A DNA stretch of 64,000 bases from Candidatus Nitrosotalea bavarica (GCF_900167955.1 NZ_FUYK01000007.1:62001-126000), one strand, 5' to 3'. Shown: positions 9,814-19,702, counted from the first letter of the stretch. A program made the numbers and translations. The notes: generated by a model not told the origin, from the letters alone.

Positions 9814-12684
9814 TTATTCTATTAAGATGGCTGGTTTGTATGGTCTAGCTGTTCTTGATTTATTTTTCGGATCATATTTATCTTGATCTGATTCTGCAAA
9901 TACTTGAGACATAATTCCAAATTCTGCTTGTACAAGTGAATCTAACTCAAAAAGAATTTTCTTCTCATCGATTAAACCACTTCTATTTTTTGTCTCTCTC
10001 TCTTCCTGTGATTCTGATAAAATATCATTAACTGTTTTTTTAACAAAATCAGGATCCTTCTTTATTTCCTCTGTTTCCTTGTCTGCAATGAGTGATTTTA
10101 TTAAAGTGCCTATGTTTACCTCACCTTCAACAACTTTAGCTAAAATTTTCTGATAAGCTTTTACTTTCCATGGTGCTGGTGTGTAAATTGTTATTTTTTT
10201 AGGAATGATCTTTGTGACCTTGATTATATTTTTGATATCATCCATCGTATTTTTTAATAGATTTTCAGATTGAATTGAACCAAAATCAATATTGCCAGCA
10301 TGATATGTAGGCCAAGAAGACTTTGATACAATACCTGGATTTCCTAATCTGTACCACATCTCTTCTGATACATATGGCGCAAAAGGTGACATCATTGTTA
10401 CTCTCGTAGAAAATATTTCATGCAATATTCCTGAGAAATCTTCACGTTTCTTTGCGATAACTCGTTTCATATACCACTGAAGATCTGACTCAAATTCGTA
10501 GAGTATGAAATGTAGTGCTTCTCTTAATCTCATTTTTTGTATTGACGAAGTTGTCATGAAAGTCAATTGTTCAATCTTACTTTTTATCCATCTATCCTCC
10601 TGTTCAAGTTTGATATTGTGAGCAGATTTGTATTTTGAGCATTCGTCTAACATGCTTTCTAACTTGTTCTTTATTCCCTTGACTGCCTCTTGGTTGAAAT
10701 CTGCATCTTGTAATAGCTCCGCTGAAATTAAAATTGCGAGTCTTATAGAATCAGCCCCATGAATTCTTATGGCATCTCTAAGGGGAATTATATTTCCTTC
10801 AGACTTTGACATCTTTTTTCCATCCATTAAAACTGAACCATTGACCACAATTTCTTCAGGCCAGTATTTCTTGGGAAATATTGCTATGTGGTTGAAAATA
10901 AAAAATGTTAGATGATTGGGTACTAGATCTCTGCCTGAATGTCTTGCATTAACTGGATAAAAATACTGGAATTCATTTTTTATCTTCTCCAGTAGATTTG
11001 ATGTTATTTTACATTGAGACGAGACCGTTTCCGAACTTCCTTTGTTCAAAAATACATAATCAAAAAAAATATCAGATGTATTTTCTGATGTAATTTCTTT
11101 ACTGTTAACATATTTTGCTATTGTATAATATGCCATGTAAATTACTGAATCTGATAGACTCTCTATTATCCAGTTCTTATCCCATGGTAATTTTGTTCCT
11201 AATCCGTGTTGTCTTGCACATGCTCTCTCTCGGAGCCAATCTACCACATTATTGAATTCATTTCTAATTTCTTCTGGAAGAATTTTCATCTCATTTATCC
11301 ATGAATGAACTTTTGTTTTCCATTCTGGATCTGAATAGTTAAGAAACCATTGATTGTTGAGTATTTTTACTACGCATTCTGCACCACACCTACATCTTAT
11401 AGGTGTCTCATTTAGTTCGTACAGAATATCAGCATTTCCAGTTTGTAGCATCCATTTTTTTACTTCATCTTTTGCCTCTGATACTGTCTTGTTTACAAAT
11501 TTTCCAGTATTTTGTTTTAATCTGCCACTGTAAAATTCCTTTGAGTATATTTCCTTGGTCGCTTCTTCTAACTTGGGATTGTTCTGATTTTCAATTTGAA
11601 GTCTGATTATTACATCTTGAGCAGGAATTTCTCCATAGCCTTCTGTTGCAATTATTGATATGGCTTTAATATTCTGAATCTCAGAAAGATTAGGATATTT
11701 TGTAAATTCTTTTTTCAAATCTTCTAAAGCTTGATAATCAAAAGGAGCATGTGCTGGAACTGACATTACTATGCCTGTACCATTCTCGCTTTTGACAAAA
11801 CTTGCAGGTAGAATTAGAACTTGATCATTTCTTTCAGGAACCTGAACTTTTTTACCTATTAGTTCTTTGCCTGATATTTTATCTAATCTTGTTATTGTTT
11901 TATTGTGAAATTCTAACTTTCTTGCACACTCGCTTGTTACTATCCATTCTTCATCATTTACTTGTATGATTTCATAAACAAATTCTGGATTTATCCAAAT
12001 GTTTGTTACCCCAAAAATAGTCTCAGGTCGTAATGTTGCAGTGGGAATGATATACTTCTCATACTTGAATTTGATAATTGTGTATTCTGTAAAACTTGGC
12101 TCTACATCTCCCTGAGTATCATGTTGAGAGACAGGATTCTGATCCTTTGGACACCATCCTACAGGGTGGGTGCCCTGAATTATCAGATTCTTCTCTTTTA
12201 ATTTTCTAAACTGCCACTCAATAAATTTGCTATACACAGGATCTACTGTAGTAAATTCTCTTCTCCAATCTATTGAATAACCCATCTCTTTCATTCCTGC
12301 CTTTATTTCTTGGTGGAAATAATCTGCAATTTTTATCGGCTCTGAAAATTCTCTTATCTTCTCATCTGGAACCTTGTATATATTGCGAAATGTTTCTAAT
12401 AATTTTATGTCATTGTCTTGAACTCTTCTGGCCATGCCAAGGATGGGAGTTCCTGTATAGTGAAACCCCATTGGAAATAATACATTGTAACCCATCATGC
12501 GCATAAATCTTGCATGAACATCTGCCAACGTGTATGTTCTTCCATGTCCAACATGTTGCGGAGAATTGGGATATGGATAAGCTACAGTCACAAAGAATTT
12601 TTTTTCATTATTAGGATCAGTCTCAAAATATTTCTCAGTTTCCCATATGTGTCTCCATTTTTCTTCAAGTGAAGCCCAGTCCAT
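9814..12684 (-). CDS. leuS: Leucine--tRNA ligase
   Basis: This class I synthetase of about 956 residues charges tRNA-Leu. The HIGH-equivalent HVGH is near residue 45, and GKKMSKSEGN is near residue 625. Between them lies a CP1 editing domain (TLRPETIFGVTN near 220). A CRCGAECV zinc-like cluster is near 440. The ATG at 12684 is preferred because GGAGAG lies 10 nt upstream; a TTG at 12702 in the same frame would overlap alaS by 14 nt. With the ATG start the two genes are separated by 4 nt, forming a tight alaS-leuS operon. Confidence 0.96.
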   Translation of the reverse strand: MDWASLEEKWRHIWETEKYFETDPNNEKKFFVTVAYPYPNSPQHVGHGRTYTLADVHARFMRMMGYNVLFPMGFHYTGTPILGMARRVQDNDIKLLETFRNIYKVPDEKIREFSEPIKIADYFHQEIKAGMKEMGYSIDWRREFTTVDPVYSKFIEWQFRKLKEKNLIIQGTHPVGWCPKDQNPVSQHDTQGDVEPSFTEYTIIKFKYEKYIIPTATLRPETIFGVTNIWINPEFVYEIIQVNDEEWIVTSECARKLEFHNKTITRLDKISGKELIGKKVQVPERNDQVLILPASFVKSENGTGIVMSVPAHAPFDYQALEDLKKEFTKYPNLSEIQNIKAISIIATEGYGEIPAQDVIIRLQIENQNNPKLEEATKEIYSKEFYSGRLKQNTGKFVNKTVSEAKDEVKKWMLQTGNADILYELNETPIRCRCGAECVVKILNNQWFLNYSDPEWKTKVHSWINEMKILPEEIRNEFNNVVDWLRERACARQHGLGTKLPWDKNWIIESLSDSVIYMAYYTIAKYVNSKEITSENTSDIFFDYVFLNKGSSETVSSQCKITSNLLEKIKNEFQYFYPVNARHSGRDLVPNHLTFFIFNHIAIFPKKYWPEEIVVNGSVLMDGKKMSKSEGNIIPLRDAIRIHGADSIRLAILISAELLQDADFNQEAVKGIKNKLESMLDECSKYKSAHNIKLEQEDRWIKSKIEQLTFMTTSSIQKMRLREALHFILYEFESDLQWYMKRVIAKKREDFSGILHEIFSTRVTMMSPFAPYVSEEMWYRLGNPGIVSKSSWPTYHAGNIDFGSIQSENLLKNTMDDIKNIIKVTKIIPKKITIYTPAPWKVKAYQKILAKVVEGEVNIGTLIKSLIADKETEEIKKDPDFVKKTVNDILSESQEERETKNRSGLIDEKKILFELDSLVQAEFGIMSQVFAESDQDKYDPKNKSRTARPYKPAILIE

Positions 12685-12688
12685 TTTA

Positions 12689-15397
12689 CTATCTCTCTCC
12701 AATAACTGATTTCTCTATGGTCAGGAGGGCATCTTTTATTTTTGATAGATCTTTTCCTCCGCCCTGACCAAATGTGTCTCTTCCACCGCCAGAACCGCCA
12801 AGTACTTTGGATACATCCTTTACTAGATCTCCTGCTTTCTTGGTCGAAATGGCTTCAGAACCACAAAACGCAATTATCTTGATTGTTTCATTTTTTATTA
12901 TTAATGCGCAGTAGATCAACGATTTTTCAATCTTGGTTGCCATCTCTCCTGTGGATATGTGAAATTCTTCATCAAGTTCTTCCTCAACTGTACTGTAAAG
13001 TTTCACCTGTCCGATATTCTTTGCCTGAGTAATTGCCTCTTTTGCAGATGACTCTGAAGTTCTTTTCATTAATTGCTTTAATTTTCTTTTTGCATCATTA
13101 GAATCATTCATCACATGTTCAAACGATTCTAACATCTTTTCTTTGCTTGAACCAAGTGATTTTACTATATGTGAAATCTTTCTATCTTGATTTTGAGTAT
13201 ACTTTACTGCGGCCTCACCAGAAACAAATTCTAGTCTTACAACCCCGTCTTGGATTCTCTCAGCTTTTGTAATTTTTATTAATCCTAATTCACCCGTCTT
13301 TTGAACGTGAGTTCCACCACAAGCTTCCACATCGAATCCTTCTATGTTGACAATTCGTACTAGTTTTACTGGAACTACTCCTCCCTGATAAATTCTAAAG
13401 CCATACTCTTGTTCAGCTTTACCTCTTTCAAACTGATTGATTAATATCGGAATATTTTTTCTTATAGTGATGTTTGCAAGATCCTCTATCTTCATTATTT
13501 CTTCTTCTGTGAGATTTGAATGGTGAGTAATGTCCAATCTTGCATAATCTACATCCTTGAATGCAGAATGCTGCCAGATCCATGAGCCTAATATGTTTCT
13601 TGAAGACGCGTTTAGTACGTGAGTACTTGTATGATTACGTGTTATTCCAAATCTTCTTGTAGAATCAATTTTACATTTTACAATTATGCCTTCTTTTGGT
13701 GTAGAATCTTTAATCTCATGTAATACGACATTACCATGTTTTGTGACGTCTATCACATCAAATTCAGAAATTATTCCATGATCTGGCTCTTGACCGCCTC
13801 CTCTTGCATAAAATGACGTTTTATCTAGTATGACAAATTTATTATTGATCACTCGAAGAACTTTGGCTTCAAATTCATGAGGATCATCTTTGTAATATAG
13901 CAATTCTGTATCGGGTATTCCCTCCAAATTCAGTTCTTGTTTTTTTTCAGTTTTCTCAGATTGGTGCAAATCTGTTAATCTTTCATAGAACGTTGAAGGA
14001 ATTTCTGGTATTATCTGAGATTCTTTGAGGAAATCTGGTGTTATACCATCTGACTCGTACAAGCGAATGAGATCATCTACTGTTAATTTCTTATTCTGTG
14101 TCTTGAGAGTGATTGCCATGTTTTTCATTCTGACTCTAGATTCGTTGTAACGACTCTTTTCTACCTCGATTATTGTTTTAACATCATTACGAGTTTGTTC
14201 AAGCTCTGGGTAAGTTGATTTTAGATAATCTATGTGAAGATCAATCAAGTCATTGAGATCAAAATTCCAGCCAAATCTATCAATCGTAGCCAGTGTTCTC
14301 CTTAGAATCATTCTCAAGTTATAACCTCCTCCAACATTACTTGGCAATGCGCCATCAGAAATTGCAAAAATGAGGGTTCTCAAATGATCCGCTATCATGT
14401 ATATGCCTTCAAGTGGTGAAATTATCTTATTCTGTTTTGTTTCGTCTAAACCAGCAATTCTTGCAGCGGTTTTTCTGACTATTGAGATATCTTCTGATTC
14501 AGATAGAGCTTTTGCAACTGCCATAAAATATTTTGAAATTATGCTTGAATCTATATCAATACCTATTTTTTGTATCATGTGGTTTGTTATGGGTCCAAAA
14601 CAGCAATCATATGCAGTTGGAGTTCCCATTGTTATCCATGCGAATCTTTCAAGGCCTGCGCCCATGTCGATAATCTTTTGATCTAAAACAGAATAGTTAT
14701 TCAAATCTCCTTGGAATTCCGTAAATACTGCATTACCAAGTTCTAAACCTCTTACAAAATATTCAAGTGACGAACCAAAAGATCCTCCTCCTGCCCACAC
14801 ATCTTCAACAAATACTATTTCCTTTTTGTTAATTCCTAATCTATCTGTAAGAAGTTTAAAATCAAGTTCTACACATCTATCCTTCCAATATCCTTGGGAA
14901 TTTGGTATACTATGTTGTCCTATCATACAAAAACTAGAAAAATGTCTTCCAGTTACTCCGACATTCTCAATATCTTTGAATCTGAGACAAGTTTGAGGGA
15001 CAATTAACGGATTGGCCGGAAATTCAAAGACAACTTTGGAACCCATCACTCTCTGAAAATCCACAATTGATGCAATCGTAAAATAAAGGTCATCACGCCA
15101 TCTGCAAACTACTGGATACCTTCCAACTGATTTATGATTATTCTGTACGAAGAAAGATTCTACTTCTTTCCATGCTTGTGTATAATCAAATCTCTTGTTT
15201 GTAGGAGGATCACCAATGAAAGAATAACTATTTTCTATATGATCCGGGCACAAATTCATGTTATCATCTAAAGTCCAAAAATATCTTCGACATTTGCTGC
15301 ATGATTTTCTTCTAAATCCCTCATCTTCAAATAATGAAACTTTATAGTATCTTTCTGGATCCGTAGAAAACTTTGAAAGGATCTGATCTTTGTCCAT
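12689..15397 (-). CDS. alaS: Alanine--tRNA ligase (archaeal type)
   Basis: This class II synthetase of 902 residues has an archaeal N-terminal zinc motif (CSKCRRYFW...CPDH). It has motif-2/3 regions near 215-250 and the editing-domain signatures HTSTHVLNA (about 590) and ACGGTHV (about 690). The glycine-rich GGSGGGRDTFGQGGG near the end belongs to the C-terminal C-Ala region. It is the first gene of the alaS-leuS operon. A TTAAAT-like box lies on the divergent 15398-15474 spacer shared with the next gene. Confidence 0.97.
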   Translation of the reverse strand: MDKDQILSKFSTDPERYYKVSLFEDEGFRRKSCSKCRRYFWTLDDNMNLCPDHIENSYSFIGDPPTNKRFDYTQAWKEVESFFVQNNHKSVGRYPVVCRWRDDLYFTIASIVDFQRVMGSKVVFEFPANPLIVPQTCLRFKDIENVGVTGRHFSSFCMIGQHSIPNSQGYWKDRCVELDFKLLTDRLGINKKEIVFVEDVWAGGGSFGSSLEYFVRGLELGNAVFTEFQGDLNNYSVLDQKIIDMGAGLERFAWITMGTPTAYDCCFGPITNHMIQKIGIDIDSSIISKYFMAVAKALSESEDISIVRKTAARIAGLDETKQNKIISPLEGIYMIADHLRTLIFAISDGALPSNVGGGYNLRMILRRTLATIDRFGWNFDLNDLIDLHIDYLKSTYPELEQTRNDVKTIIEVEKSRYNESRVRMKNMAITLKTQNKKLTVDDLIRLYESDGITPDFLKESQIIPEIPSTFYERLTDLHQSEKTEKKQELNLEGIPDTELLYYKDDPHEFEAKVLRVINNKFVILDKTSFYARGGGQEPDHGIISEFDVIDVTKHGNVVLHEIKDSTPKEGIIVKCKIDSTRRFGITRNHTSTHVLNASSRNILGSWIWQHSAFKDVDYARLDITHHSNLTEEEIMKIEDLANITIRKNIPILINQFERGKAEQEYGFRIYQGGVVPVKLVRIVNIEGFDVEACGGTHVQKTGELGLIKITKAERIQDGVVRLEFVSGEAAVKYTQNQDRKISHIVKSLGSSKEKMLESFEHVMNDSNDAKRKLKQLMKRTSESSAKEAITQAKNIGQVKLYSTVEEELDEEFHISTGEMATKIEKSLIYCALIIKNETIKIIAFCGSEAISTKKAGDLVKDVSKVLGGSGGGRDTFGQGGGKDLSKIKDALLTIEKSVIGER

Positions 15398-15474
15398 TTC
15401 ACAATTTTTTCTTCTGACTGATATTAAGCATTCTGAAGCAACACATTAAATATGATTTATTAGAAAAGTTTCTC

Positions 15475-15981
15475 ATGTTTCAAAAGAAGGGCTGGAAAGA
15501 AGGAGACTTTGCCTTTGCATCCAAGCCCAATGGCGAGTATAATGATATCATTGTAGGCATTGTAACAGGAGTAGAAAACAATAACATTGGTGTTAATGGA
15601 ATTGTAATAAATCCTGTAGGTTTGAAGAATAAAGTGTTACAAGGAAAAGCTGGTCCTCAATCCGTTGAAATTCTGAAAAATCCTAAACCTAAGGAGTGTA
15701 TCTTTGCCTTGATCTATAGAGTTGAATTCAATAATTTTACTGGAGTATTTGATGTTGATACTAATGACGTTTACAAAATCCACAAAAATATTCATAATAT
15801 TATTTCTGGTTGGGTTAGAGAATCAATTCCTGAATTGATTAACAATGTTCTCTCTTTACCTAATGGTCCAGAAAGAGATCAGGCAAAGCGACTCCTAAAA
15901 CAAAGAATGGATACACTTTATGATAAAGAATTGAAGAAATACATGTATTCAATCTGTAGAGGTCTTAAGATCTTAAACTAG
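15475..15981 (+). CDS. Hypothetical protein, 168 aa
   Basis: I do not recognise this protein. It is soluble, with no signal peptide or membrane segment. The first half is beta-rich with several Gly/Asn turns (GVENNNIGVNG). The second half is helical and highly charged (NNVLSLPNGPERDQAKRLLKQ). A TTATTAGA-like box lies about 20 nt upstream of the ATG. It stands alone between alaS (divergent) and rpl12. Confidence 0.65.
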   Translation: MFQKKGWKEGDFAFASKPNGEYNDIIVGIVTGVENNNIGVNGIVINPVGLKNKVLQGKAGPQSVEILKNPKPKECIFALIYRVEFNNFTGVFDVDTNDVYKIHKNIHNIISGWVRESIPELINNVLSLPNGPERDQAKRLLKQRMDTLYDKELKKYMYSICRGLKILN

Positions 15982-16022
15982 AAAAGGCATTTTTTATTTA
16001 TTTTTTCTTAAAAGCTCCATAG

Positions 16023-16031
16023 TTTTATATT
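16023..16031 (+). promoter_or_regulatory. TATA box for rpl12
   Basis: TTTTATATT begins 34 nt upstream of the ATG at 16057. At standard archaeal spacing, transcription would start within a few bases of the ATG, so the mRNA is probably leaderless or nearly so. This also argues against the in-frame TTG at 16039. Confidence 0.55.
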
Positions 16032-16056
16032 ATGCCTCTTGCAAAATTTGTTTACA

Positions 16057-16353
16057 ATGGAATACGTATACGCTGCGTTGCTTTTGCACAAACAAAAGAA
16101 GGAAATCAACGAAGCAAATATTGCTAATGTTGTAAAGGCTTCTGGTGCTGAAGTAAATGAGGCACAAGTAAAAGCACTTGTAGCTGCACTAGCAGATGTG
16201 AACATTGAGGAAGCAATCAAAGCTGCCCCAGTAGCAGTTGCTGCACCAGCCGCACCATCAGGTGGAGCGGCAGAAGGAAAGAAGGAAGCTGAATTACCAT
16301 CTGCAAAGACCGAAGAACAGGCTATGGAAGGTCTTTCAGCACTATTCGGTTAA
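16057..16353 (+). CDS. rpl12: Large ribosomal subunit stalk protein P1 (L12ae)
   Basis: This 98-residue archaeal P1/L12 recruits translation GTPases. It has an N-terminal dimerisation and L10-binding helical domain ([13 protein letters not shown]), an alanine/proline-rich hinge ([10 protein letters not shown]), and a C-terminal tail ending [10 protein letters not shown] chose ATG 16057, which gives the family start; a TTG at 16039 would add 6 residues. Unusually, it is not directly behind rpl10: it lies on the opposite strand with the TRIC-type gene in between. A T-rich stretch follows. Confidence 0.95.
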   Translation: MEYVYAALLLHKQKKEINEANIANVVKASGAEVNEAQVKALVAALADVNIEEAIKAAPVAVAAPAAPSGGAAEGKKEAELPSAKTEEQAMEGLSALFG

Positions 16354-16359
16354 AACTGT

Positions 16360-16378
16360 AATTTTTATCCCCTTTTTG
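16360..16378 (+). terminator. T-rich terminator after rpl12
   Basis: Two T runs (TTTTT and TTTTTG) separated by ATCCCC lie just after the rpl12 stop. Archaeal RNA polymerase commonly terminates at such T stretches. No stem-loop is visible. Confidence 0.35.
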
Positions 16379-16425
16379 TAATTTCTTAAAAACATTATTT
16401 ACTATAGTCTTGGTTAATTTGTTAT

Positions 16426-17058
16426 TTGACTGATTTATCATCCCCGATTCAGTTTATTGTCTTGATATTGGATTTGTTTGGAACTATGGCTTTTGCTGTC
16501 ACCGGTGCATTCAAAGCAATAGAGAACAAGGCAGACATTGTAGGAATTATTATTCTTGCAACAATAACAGGTGTTGCAGGAGGAACTATACGGGATATCA
16601 TCCTTGGTCATTTCCCTCCTCACTCTATTTCTGATCCAAATTATGTAATTGTTACTACAACAACTGGTGTTATCATATTCTTTCTTTATCCAAAAATGCA
16701 AAAACACTGGAATTTATTTTTAAAATTTGACGCACTTGGATTGGGAGTCTTTACTGCAATTGGTGCCACATTGGCATATCAATTATTTGGAATGAACTTT
16801 CTTGCTATGGTCATAGCAGGAATGCTTACAGCTGTGGGAGGAGGAATTCTGCGAGATATGTTTGTAAAAGAAATACCTATGGTTTTTGTCAAAGAGCTTT
16901 ATGCATCAGCAAGTTTTCTAGGTGTTGTTGTTTTTTACATTCTTTTAATTATTAAATTTCAAATTGAAGTGGCAACAATCGGATCAATTGTAGTTACTAC
17001 TGTGCTAAGACTAGTTGCTATGAAATACAATTGGAATTTACCCAAAGTGCGTGAATAA
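16426..17058 (+). CDS. TRIC-type cation channel (UPF0126) membrane protein
   Basis: This 210-residue integral membrane protein has about seven hydrophobic segments. It consists of two homologous halves, each with a glycine/arginine motif: GGTIRDIILG near residue 52 and GGGILRDMFV near 138. That repeat is the hallmark of the TRIC/UPF0126 family, whose members form trimeric K+-permeable channels. The start is TTG 16426, with an ACTATAG box about 25 nt upstream, suggesting a leaderless message. It is convergent with rpl10, with 7 nt between stops. Ion specificity is inferred. Confidence 0.85.
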   Translation: MTDLSSPIQFIVLILDLFGTMAFAVTGAFKAIENKADIVGIIILATITGVAGGTIRDIILGHFPPHSISDPNYVIVTTTTGVIIFFLYPKMQKHWNLFLKFDALGLGVFTAIGATLAYQLFGMNFLAMVIAGMLTAVGGGILRDMFVKEIPMVFVKELYASASFLGVVVFYILLIIKFQIEVATIGSIVVTTVLRLVAMKYNWNLPKVRE

Positions 17059-17065
17059 TTTTGAG

Positions 17066-17932
17066 TTATTGAGCGCTGTAGTTCTTTAGCTTTGTTGATA
17101 GTGATTTGGCTTGTCCATGAGCTCTCTGAATCGTTGATTCCTTAGTGTCTTCAGTAAGGAAACCTGATTCTATTGCAAGTGATCTTGCCTGCTGAGCAGC
17201 TCTTGAAAGTATGATGTTGACGTTCTCCTTGGTTACATATCCTATTTCTATGGATAATGCTAATGCTTCTTGATGGGCCTGAGCAAAAGCCAATCTATAT
17301 TTTTCTAGGTCCACTGTTAATTCTTCTTGATTGTAAACTATCTTCTCCTCCAAGGCGGAGTTTAATACTATGCCTGCCTCTACCGCCTTGACATCAAGCT
17401 TACTGAGTAAGGTAGCCAATTTTGCAGATATGGTATCACCTTTCTTTGCAGCTACTGAATCCTTGGTTATCCAAACTGTTCCTTGATCAATTTTTGTTGA
17501 AACTCCAGCCTCTTTGAAATCTGTAAGAATTGGTCCAGGAGTAATTCCTGTGTTACCTGCTTTAATTACCACATCTATACTTGCTTTATCTCCACCTCTT
17601 GCAGCCATCATTATTTTGTTTTTACCTAGTAGAATATTCAGTCTGATTGGACTCATATTTGTAAACATCAAAACACATTGTCCAACTAATTTTTCTGCAA
17701 GTTTCTCAAGTCCTGGAATCTTTAGTGTAGAAAGTGACTTTTGTGCAACTTTGTCTTTGATGCTTACGATTTCAACTTGTCCTTTGAATTTTTTTCTTAA
17801 TGGCAATAATTGTGAAGATCTTACTTTTTCCATTCTAACTAATGCTACAACTTTGTATTTGTTTGGTAATTCTTGAAGCTGCTGATACATCTGCATTTTC
17901 TTTTGAGGATATTTTGTTCTATTCTGATGCAT
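17066..17932 (-). CDS. rpl10: Large ribosomal subunit protein uL10 (P0), without the usual acidic tail
   Basis: This stalk-base protein has 288 residues, including the archaeal P0 N-terminal domain (ALVRMEKVRSSQLLPLR) and the insert domain with GNTGITPGPI. Helical P1-binding repeats follow (FAQAHQEALALSIEIGYVT and AAQQARSLAIESGFLT). The protein stops at LKNYSAQ. Euryarchaeal P0 proteins usually continue into a charged tail that ends like P1 (GLxxLFG); none is present here. The gene lies 1 nt after rpl1 and abuts the convergent TRIC gene. Confidence 0.94.
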   Translation of the reverse strand: MHQNRTKYPQKKMQMYQQLQELPNKYKVVALVRMEKVRSSQLLPLRKKFKGQVEIVSIKDKVAQKSLSTLKIPGLEKLAEKLVGQCVLMFTNMSPIRLNILLGKNKIMMAARGGDKASIDVVIKAGNTGITPGPILTDFKEAGVSTKIDQGTVWITKDSVAAKKGDTISAKLATLLSKLDVKAVEAGIVLNSALEEKIVYNQEELTVDLEKYRLAFAQAHQEALALSIEIGYVTKENVNIILSRAAQQARSLAIESGFLTEDTKESTIQRAHGQAKSLSTKLKNYSAQ

Positions 17933-17933
17933 C

Positions 17934-18593
17934 TTACTTCGTTCCTGGTTGCTGTACTGGTTTAATTATTTTTCCCATACTTGTCTTGATCATTATTCTC
18001 TTGATGTTCTTATCACCACTTGGTAATTTCTTTTCTATCGTACTAATTACTGCATTAGCATTTGCAAGTAAATCCTCATCAGACATTGTTTCATCCCCTA
18101 TCTTGCATGCCAAAGAAAGAGAGTTTTTCAATTTCACTTTGATTGAAGTTCTGAATCTTTCCAATATGGAATCAATTGGAGCATTGAACGGAAGTGGTGT
18201 AGGCATCTTGCCTCTAGGACCCATGAATTGACCTAATGTCTTACCGACATTTGCCATGACTGAAGTATCTGCAAGGAAAAAGTCATAACCGTTAATTAAT
18301 TTGCGTGATTCCCTCTTGTTTGTACCCATTTGTGTTATCTGTGCACTATCTATTACCATGTCTGCATTAGCACTCTTTGCTTTTACACCAAGATCTCCTG
18401 AAGCGATTACGCAAATTTTAGCTGGTTGACTCATCTTTTTTGGTAATTGAACTGTCTCAGTTATTGCAAATCCTTTCTTCACATCTACATCTCTGAAAGT
18501 CATGATTAGCTCTACTGACTGCTTGAATTTTCTTGCCTTTGTACTCTTTTTAGCCTCTGTTATCATCTGAGATATCTGTGACTCTGTAATCAT
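17934..18593 (-). CDS. rpl1: Large ribosomal subunit protein uL1
   Basis: This 219-residue L1 of the ribosomal L1 stalk contains the conserved GPRGKMPTPLPFNAP segment (about residues 122-136) and a C-terminal two-domain arrangement. It is followed 1 nt later by rpl10. L1 is a known autoregulator in archaea through an mRNA mimic of its rRNA site; I did not identify such a site here because the mRNA appears to start at or near the ATG. Confidence 0.96.
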   Translation of the reverse strand: MITESQISQMITEAKKSTKARKFKQSVELIMTFRDVDVKKGFAITETVQLPKKMSQPAKICVIASGDLGVKAKSANADMVIDSAQITQMGTNKRESRKLINGYDFFLADTSVMANVGKTLGQFMGPRGKMPTPLPFNAPIDSILERFRTSIKVKLKNSLSLACKIGDETMSDEDLLANANAVISTIEKKLPSGDKNIKRIMIKTSMGKIIKPVQQPGTK

Positions 18594-18615
18594 TACGAAA
18601 TCTTCCTGATTTGCC

Positions 18616-18624
18616 TATTTAAAA
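18616..18624 (-). promoter_or_regulatory. TATA box for rpl1-rpl10
   Basis: On the minus strand TTTTAAATA is centred about 27 nt before the rpl1 ATG, at the right distance for a leaderless transcript. The 166-nt divergent spacer 18594-18759 also holds the Lrp-gene promoter on the other strand; nothing else is recognisable in it. Confidence 0.5.
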
Positions 18625-18759
18625 TCCTTTAGCGACAAAACCATTCGAGAAATGCTAACATTCTAAAATTTTCATATTGTTGAACTTATCTTGAAATAAG
18701 AATACATTTCGCAAAAGGAACTTACATTTATTAAATACTAATAGAAACAAGTCGCAAAG

Positions 18760-19218
18760 TTGCACAAATTCGATGAATTAGATATGAAAATAATTACTGA
18801 ACTTAGCCGAGACGGTAATGCGTCAGTTCCTAATCTCTCAAAAAAACTTGGAGTAAATACTTCGGTTCTATATAGTAGAATAAAGAGACTTGTTAAGAAA
18901 AAATTAATCAAGAAATTTACTATTGTTGTTGATGAGTCTTTGATTGGTATAGGAGTAAGAGCTACTATGGGTATTAACAGGGATCCAAAGTTAAAGGACC
19001 AGATCCATAAGGCATTGATAAAAACTCCTGAAATAGTAGCAATATCTGAAGTCACTGGACGTTTTGATATTCTGTTAACTCTGAGAGCACAGAACCTCGA
19101 AGAATTACATACTGTGGCTATAGAAAAAATAGGTAAGATCGAAGGAATACTAAATACTGAAACTTTTGTTGAATTGCAAAGAACTGATAAAGATCCGATT
19201 TATTCTGTAATCGAATAA
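18760..19218 (+). CDS. Lrp/AsnC-family transcription regulator
   Basis: This 152-residue protein has an N-terminal winged helix-turn-helix (LDMKIITELSRDGNASVPNLSKKLGVNTSVLYSRIKRL, about residues 6-45) and a C-terminal ligand-binding RAM domain (ISEVTGRFDILLTLRAQNLEEL). It probably binds amino acids or similar small molecules. The start is TTG 18760, with TTTATTAAATAC (18728-18739) at leaderless distance. It sits, in opposite orientation, between rpl11 and rpl1, splitting a normally continuous ribosomal operon; its stop is 1 nt from the convergent rpl11 stop. Confidence 0.88.
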   Translation: MHKFDELDMKIITELSRDGNASVPNLSKKLGVNTSVLYSRIKRLVKKKLIKKFTIVVDESLIGIGVRATMGINRDPKLKDQIHKALIKTPEIVAISEVTGRFDILLTLRAQNLEELHTVAIEKIGKIEGILNTETFVELQRTDKDPIYSVIE

Positions 19219-19219
19219 T

Positions 19220-19702
19220 TTACTTGAATTTATCGTCCCACTTACCTGCTTCTAATTCGGCTGTTGCCTCTTTGGGATTTTTACCATCTATTTTTACTCC
19301 GAGTGCCAAGCAAGTTCCGATTATTTCCTTTGCAGCGGATTTGATATTTAATGCATAGGATGAATCTATTTTTAACTTTGCAACTTTGATAACTGAATCA
19401 GGTGATATTTCTCCAACCCATGTTGCACCAGAAGTTCCTGAACCTTTTTGAATGCCTGCCTCTTTTAAAATTAAAGCTGCTGCAGAAGGAATTCCTACTT
19501 CTACTGTCCATGTTTTTGTCTTCTTGTCTACATTGACTGTAACTGGGACTTTCATTCCCTCGAAATCTTTAGTTTTCTCATTTATTGCCGTGACTATCTG
19601 TAAAATATTAACACCCAATGGTCCCAATGTTGGACCTAGTGGAGGACCGGCACTAGCTTGGCCTCCTGTGACAAGTGCAGAAACACTTTGCATATCTGCC
19701 AT
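19220..19702 (-). CDS. rpl11: Large ribosomal subunit protein uL11
   Basis: This 160-residue L11 has the N-terminal domain with VTGGQASAGPPLGPTLGPLG, which contacts translation factors, and the C-terminal 23S rRNA-binding domain. It is the last gene of secE-spt5-rpl11. The rpl1 gene that normally follows is about 600 bases further left, beyond the inverted Lrp-like gene. Confidence 0.97.
   Translation of the reverse strand: MADMQSVSALVTGGQASAGPPLGPTLGPLGVNILQIVTAINEKTKDFEGMKVPVTVNVDKKTKTWTVEVGIPSAAALILKEAGIQKGSGTSGATWVGEISPDSVIKVAKLKIDSSYALNIKSAAKEIIGTCLALGVKIDGKNPKEATAELEAGKWDDKFK

Noticed and set aside
17842-18231. 129-residue plus-strand ORF with hydrophobic stretches
   Set aside because: It lies entirely antisense to rpl10 and rpl1, has no promoter and its hydrophobicity arises from the reverse complement of lysine-rich codons.
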